DNA of 64,000 nt from the NCBI RefSeq assembly GCF_014192395.1, contig NZ_JACHXW010000001.1, positions 528,028 to 592,027 on the forward strand. The letters are read 5' to 3'. Every line of letters starts with the position of its first letter. The first letter of the stretch is position 1. This DNA is from Paenibacillus endophyticus (GTDB taxonomy: Bacteria; Bacillota; Bacilli; Paenibacillales; Paenibacillaceae). The position numbers were made by a program, and so were the translations under genes. The notes beneath the pieces were generated by a model. The model was not told where the DNA came from, made no database searches, and saw nothing but the letters and a program-made list of their open reading frames with translations. Positions 62,801-64,000 of this stretch are shown here, piece after piece.

Positions 62801-64000
62801 CGGTTAATTTCATTCATAAAGATAATGATTTGTTGGCAACGATTAAGCTGCAGGTTAAAGAATTCGTTCCTAAAGATCAAACGGTGGTCATTCAGACTGA
62901 TTATATTCAAGTCGAGGGTGGGAATGTCGGATTCAATGTCCAAGAGGCTGTTGCAAAGATCGGTTTAAAACAGTTGGATACGGATTCCATTGTCAAGGTT
63001 CCCGGTTATGCCAACCCGCTTATGGATCATAAATTGGGAGCAGATCCGTTTGCAATGACGTATAACGGAAGAGTTTACGTTTATATGTCAAGCGATGACT
63101 ATGAATATGATGGTAACGGAAATATCAAAGATAATTCATTCAGCAATCTGAACCGAGTATTCGTTATTTCCTCGGATGATATGGTGAACTGGACAGATCA
63201 CGGAGCCATTCCGGTAGCTGGATCTGCGGGTATTGCCAAATGGGCCAGCTTCTCATGGGCTCCCGCAGCGGCACATAAACAAATCGATGGGAAAGACAAG
63301 TTTTTTCTGTATTTCGCAAATGGCGCAGGCGGTATTGGCGTGCTAACAGCAGACAGCCCAATTGGTCCATGGACCGACCCCATCGGGAAAGCGCTGATTA
63401 CCGGCAATACGCCAGGTGTACCAGGAGTTGTATGGTTATTTGATCCAGCCGTATTGGTTGATGATGACGGTAAAGGTTATCTTTATTTCGGCGGCGGGAT
63501 ACCTGGAGGCAACAATCCATCGCAGGATCAAGTAGCAAATCCAAAAACAGGCAGAGTTATTCAACTGGGTGATGATATGGTATCAACGCTTGGCGAAGCC
63601 CAATTAATCGATGCCCCGTTCCTGTTTGAGGATTCCGGCATTCATAAGTATAACGGCAAATATTATTACTCCTATTGCTCTAATTTTGCCGGAACACATC
63701 CGGAGGGTACGCCGCCTCCTGGCGAGATAGCCTATATGGTAAGCGACAATCCGATGGGCCCGTTTACTTACGTTGCTCCGATTTTGAAAAACCCATTTGA
63801 ATTTTTTGGAGTGGGGGGCAATAATCATCATGCGATATTTGAATTCAAAGACCAGTGGTATATCGTGTACCATGCACAAACCGTTAGCAAAGCACTTCAT
63901 GGAGACGGGAAAGGCTATCGTTCTCCACATATCAACAAAGTAACGCTTTATGAAAACGGATTAATTAGAGACATCAAAGGGGATATGGAAGGTGTAGGCC
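59851..64000 (+). CDS. giant secreted bifunctional GH43 with nested CBMs and cohesin-like domain, 3' end outside window
   Basis: 1383 residues visible, frame open to the window edge; AAAGGAGG upstream of the ATG. Order: signal peptide (1-26, ending PMHA); GH43 xylosidase-type propeller (33-320) with Asp44 (DVPDPDVI), Asp155 and Glu213 (AAEGAHIQ); two tandem CBM4/9/22-like modules (371-529, 534-690; each with VNG.FE.GQEPWTGHENATV); C2 sandwich (700-893; LMWQWNHNPDNNHW); cohesin-like domain (about 897-1040); second GH43 (1048 onward) with Asp1065 (LGADPFA), Asp1198 (LFDPAVLVDDDG) and Glu1260 (FLFEDSGIHKY). The two catalytic units correspond to the cytoplasmic enzymes at 56891 and 28715. Likely debranches and trims arabinoxylan outside the cell. 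SLH or dockerin domains may follow beyond the edge. Confidence 0.9.
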   Translation, partial: MHKKLVIILLALTLLVGLAPITPMHAEQAEGEFENPFIWSDVPDPDVIRVGDVYYMSSTTMHMNPGVPIMKSHDLVNWEIVNYVYDILADNDEQTLRNEKNNYGQGSWASSLRYHNGKFYVAFASYDNGKTYIYQTENIEEGPWTHATLNGVYHDMSLLFDDNGRVYMVYGGGDIRVIELTADATAIKTGGLDKIIIPNASLVAGNEVGLAAEGAHIQKINGNYYVFTITWPKNGMRTELVHRSDRIDGTYEGKIALRDQGVAQGGIVDTVDGKWYALLFGDRGAVGRIPYLVPVEWTDGWPVFGIDGKVPQSQIIPVKGITANNLLIKSDEFYQNPDRIGASHTLFEDATLGNAKQPMVTSAVKQASEGKELLVNGGFEAGQEPWTGHENATVSVTATEADSGSSSLAISNRGGTGAGPQQMITGKVKAGGVYVFSARVKYNGDDTLPASKQFNFAIQDGDWTTIKVLGSGTINKGEWGTIKGTYSIPEDASLDKPFIFIETVWTPEQNPVSDLMDFFVDDVSFQDVTPDSNLLVNGSFEDGQEPWTGHENATVSLSTYEANSGLNSLFISNRTATGAGPQQKITGKVKAGGVYKFSAKVKYDGDHALPATKSFNLAFQNGDWTTIKVMGSGMAEKGKWGTIEGTYTIPEDADLKEPLIFIETPWTAVQDKVKDRMDFYVDDVVLEDVTPLGGLDKAEAGEYDYNGSNLGLMWQWNHNPDNNHWSLLERSGYLRLTTGKKAVSLLEARNTLTQRTSGPESSGSVALDVSHMKNGDYAGLGALQKEYGFVGVKMAGSSKSIVMVDGSTGAAVEAASVPFTADHVYFKVEFDYKNQTDKAYFYYSLNGTEWTAIGHTLQMHYTLPHFMGYRFALFNYATKTTGGYVDFDYFRVDDKMTGTQAYEQIRKASMDEVSDVIGVPNTELEVPLRMETLPTGPYSLLTSSFNIPENLSVTGVEFNVDNIVGTPSFTYNGNRLQIKISGSAVNFIHKDNDLLATIKLQVKEFVPKDQTVVIQTDYIQVEGGNVGFNVQEAVAKIGLKQLDTDSIVKVPGYANPLMDHKLGADPFAMTYNGRVYVYMSSDDYEYDGNGNIKDNSFSNLNRVFVISSDDMVNWTDHGAIPVAGSAGIAKWASFSWAPAAAHKQIDGKDKFFLYFANGAGGIGVLTADSPIGPWTDPIGKALITGNTPGVPGVVWLFDPAVLVDDDGKGYLYFGGGIPGGNNPSQDQVANPKTGRVIQLGDDMVSTLGEAQLIDAPFLFEDSGIHKYNGKYYYSYCSNFAGTHPEGTPPPGEIAYMVSDNPMGPFTYVAPILKNPFEFFGVGGNNHHAIFEFKDQWYIVYHAQTVSKALHGDGKGYRSPHINKVTLYENGLIRDIKGDMEGVG
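60961..61920 (+). repeat. tandem duplication of a carbohydrate-binding module
   Basis: About 477 bp (60961-61437) is repeated at 61450-61920 within the giant GH43 gene. The encoded units share most residues, e.g. GQEPWTGHENATVS, TGAGPQQ.ITGKVKAGGVY and GDWTTIKV.GSG. A recent domain duplication. Confidence 0.85.

Overview
The window looks like the chromosome of a Gram-positive, plant-polysaccharide-degrading Firmicute, most likely Paenibacillus or a close relative. The reasons are strong AGGAGG ribosome binding sites with many TTG/GTG starts, S-layer-homology (SLH) surface proteins, YesM/YesN-type (His_kinase plus AraC) two-component systems, CcpA-type cre sites, and oligosaccharide ABC importers that lack their own ATPase. 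The genus call is inference; no rRNA or other marker gene is present.

Layout. (1) 1-5942: end of a pectin/rhamnogalacturonan operon (six-hairpin glycosidase-like protein, PL22 oligogalacturonate lyase, GH105 unsaturated glycuronidase, GH95 fucosidase-type enzyme), closed by a strong terminator. (2) 6040-12330: by eye lower-GC, a bacitracin-type cell-envelope defence cassette: OmpR-family regulator, short-loop sensor kinase, BcrA/BcrB-like ABC transporter and undecaprenyl-diphosphatase. It is followed by an SH3-NlpC/P60 hydrolase and a broken CPBP protease gene. The promoter before bcrA has four 11-bp-phased repeats, and the bcrA-like gene appears to begin with ATT. (3) 12349-17754: surface proteins and esterases. 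A cohesin-SLH anchor lies beside a secreted esterase that ends in cohesin plus dockerin, which together could be a minimal cellulosome-like assembly. A further SLH protein and a cytoplasmic esterase follow. (4) 17987-28439: a kinase-regulator-binding-lipoprotein sensor module, divergent from a YtfQ/RbsA-type furanose/pentose importer with two paralogous binding proteins. (5) 28715-35682: cytoplasmic GH43-CBM6 and a second sensor module (binding lipoprotein, kinase, regulator). (6) 35931-41484: MacB-like ABC efflux system, one ATPase of which carries an AbrB-like tail. (7) 41576-55350: an AraC regulator with a degenerate receiver, divergent from a long operon with two binding proteins, two permease pairs, an NHL-propeller protein, a YIP1 protein and a DUF5696-like lipoprotein. 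(8) 55461-64000: xylan depolymerisation: membrane-anchored GH10, cytoplasmic GH43 xylosidase, cytoplasmic GH10, then a giant secreted two-catalytic-domain GH43 cut by the right edge.

How it fits together. Most of 12.3-64 kb reads as one (arabino/acetyl)xylan utilisation locus. Surface enzymes (esterase, anchored GH10, giant GH43) release oligosaccharides, ABC systems import them, and a cytoplasmic set with matching activities (esterase, GH10, GH43 xylosidase, GH43 arabinofuranosidase) finishes them. Four promoters in this region share the word CAGGTTGTT spanning the -35 box, and a fifth has the same TTGTTG -35 box and 17-bp spacer, which suggests a common regulon. Cre-like sites overlap several of the -10 boxes. 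All functions are assigned by motif reading alone; no database search was run.
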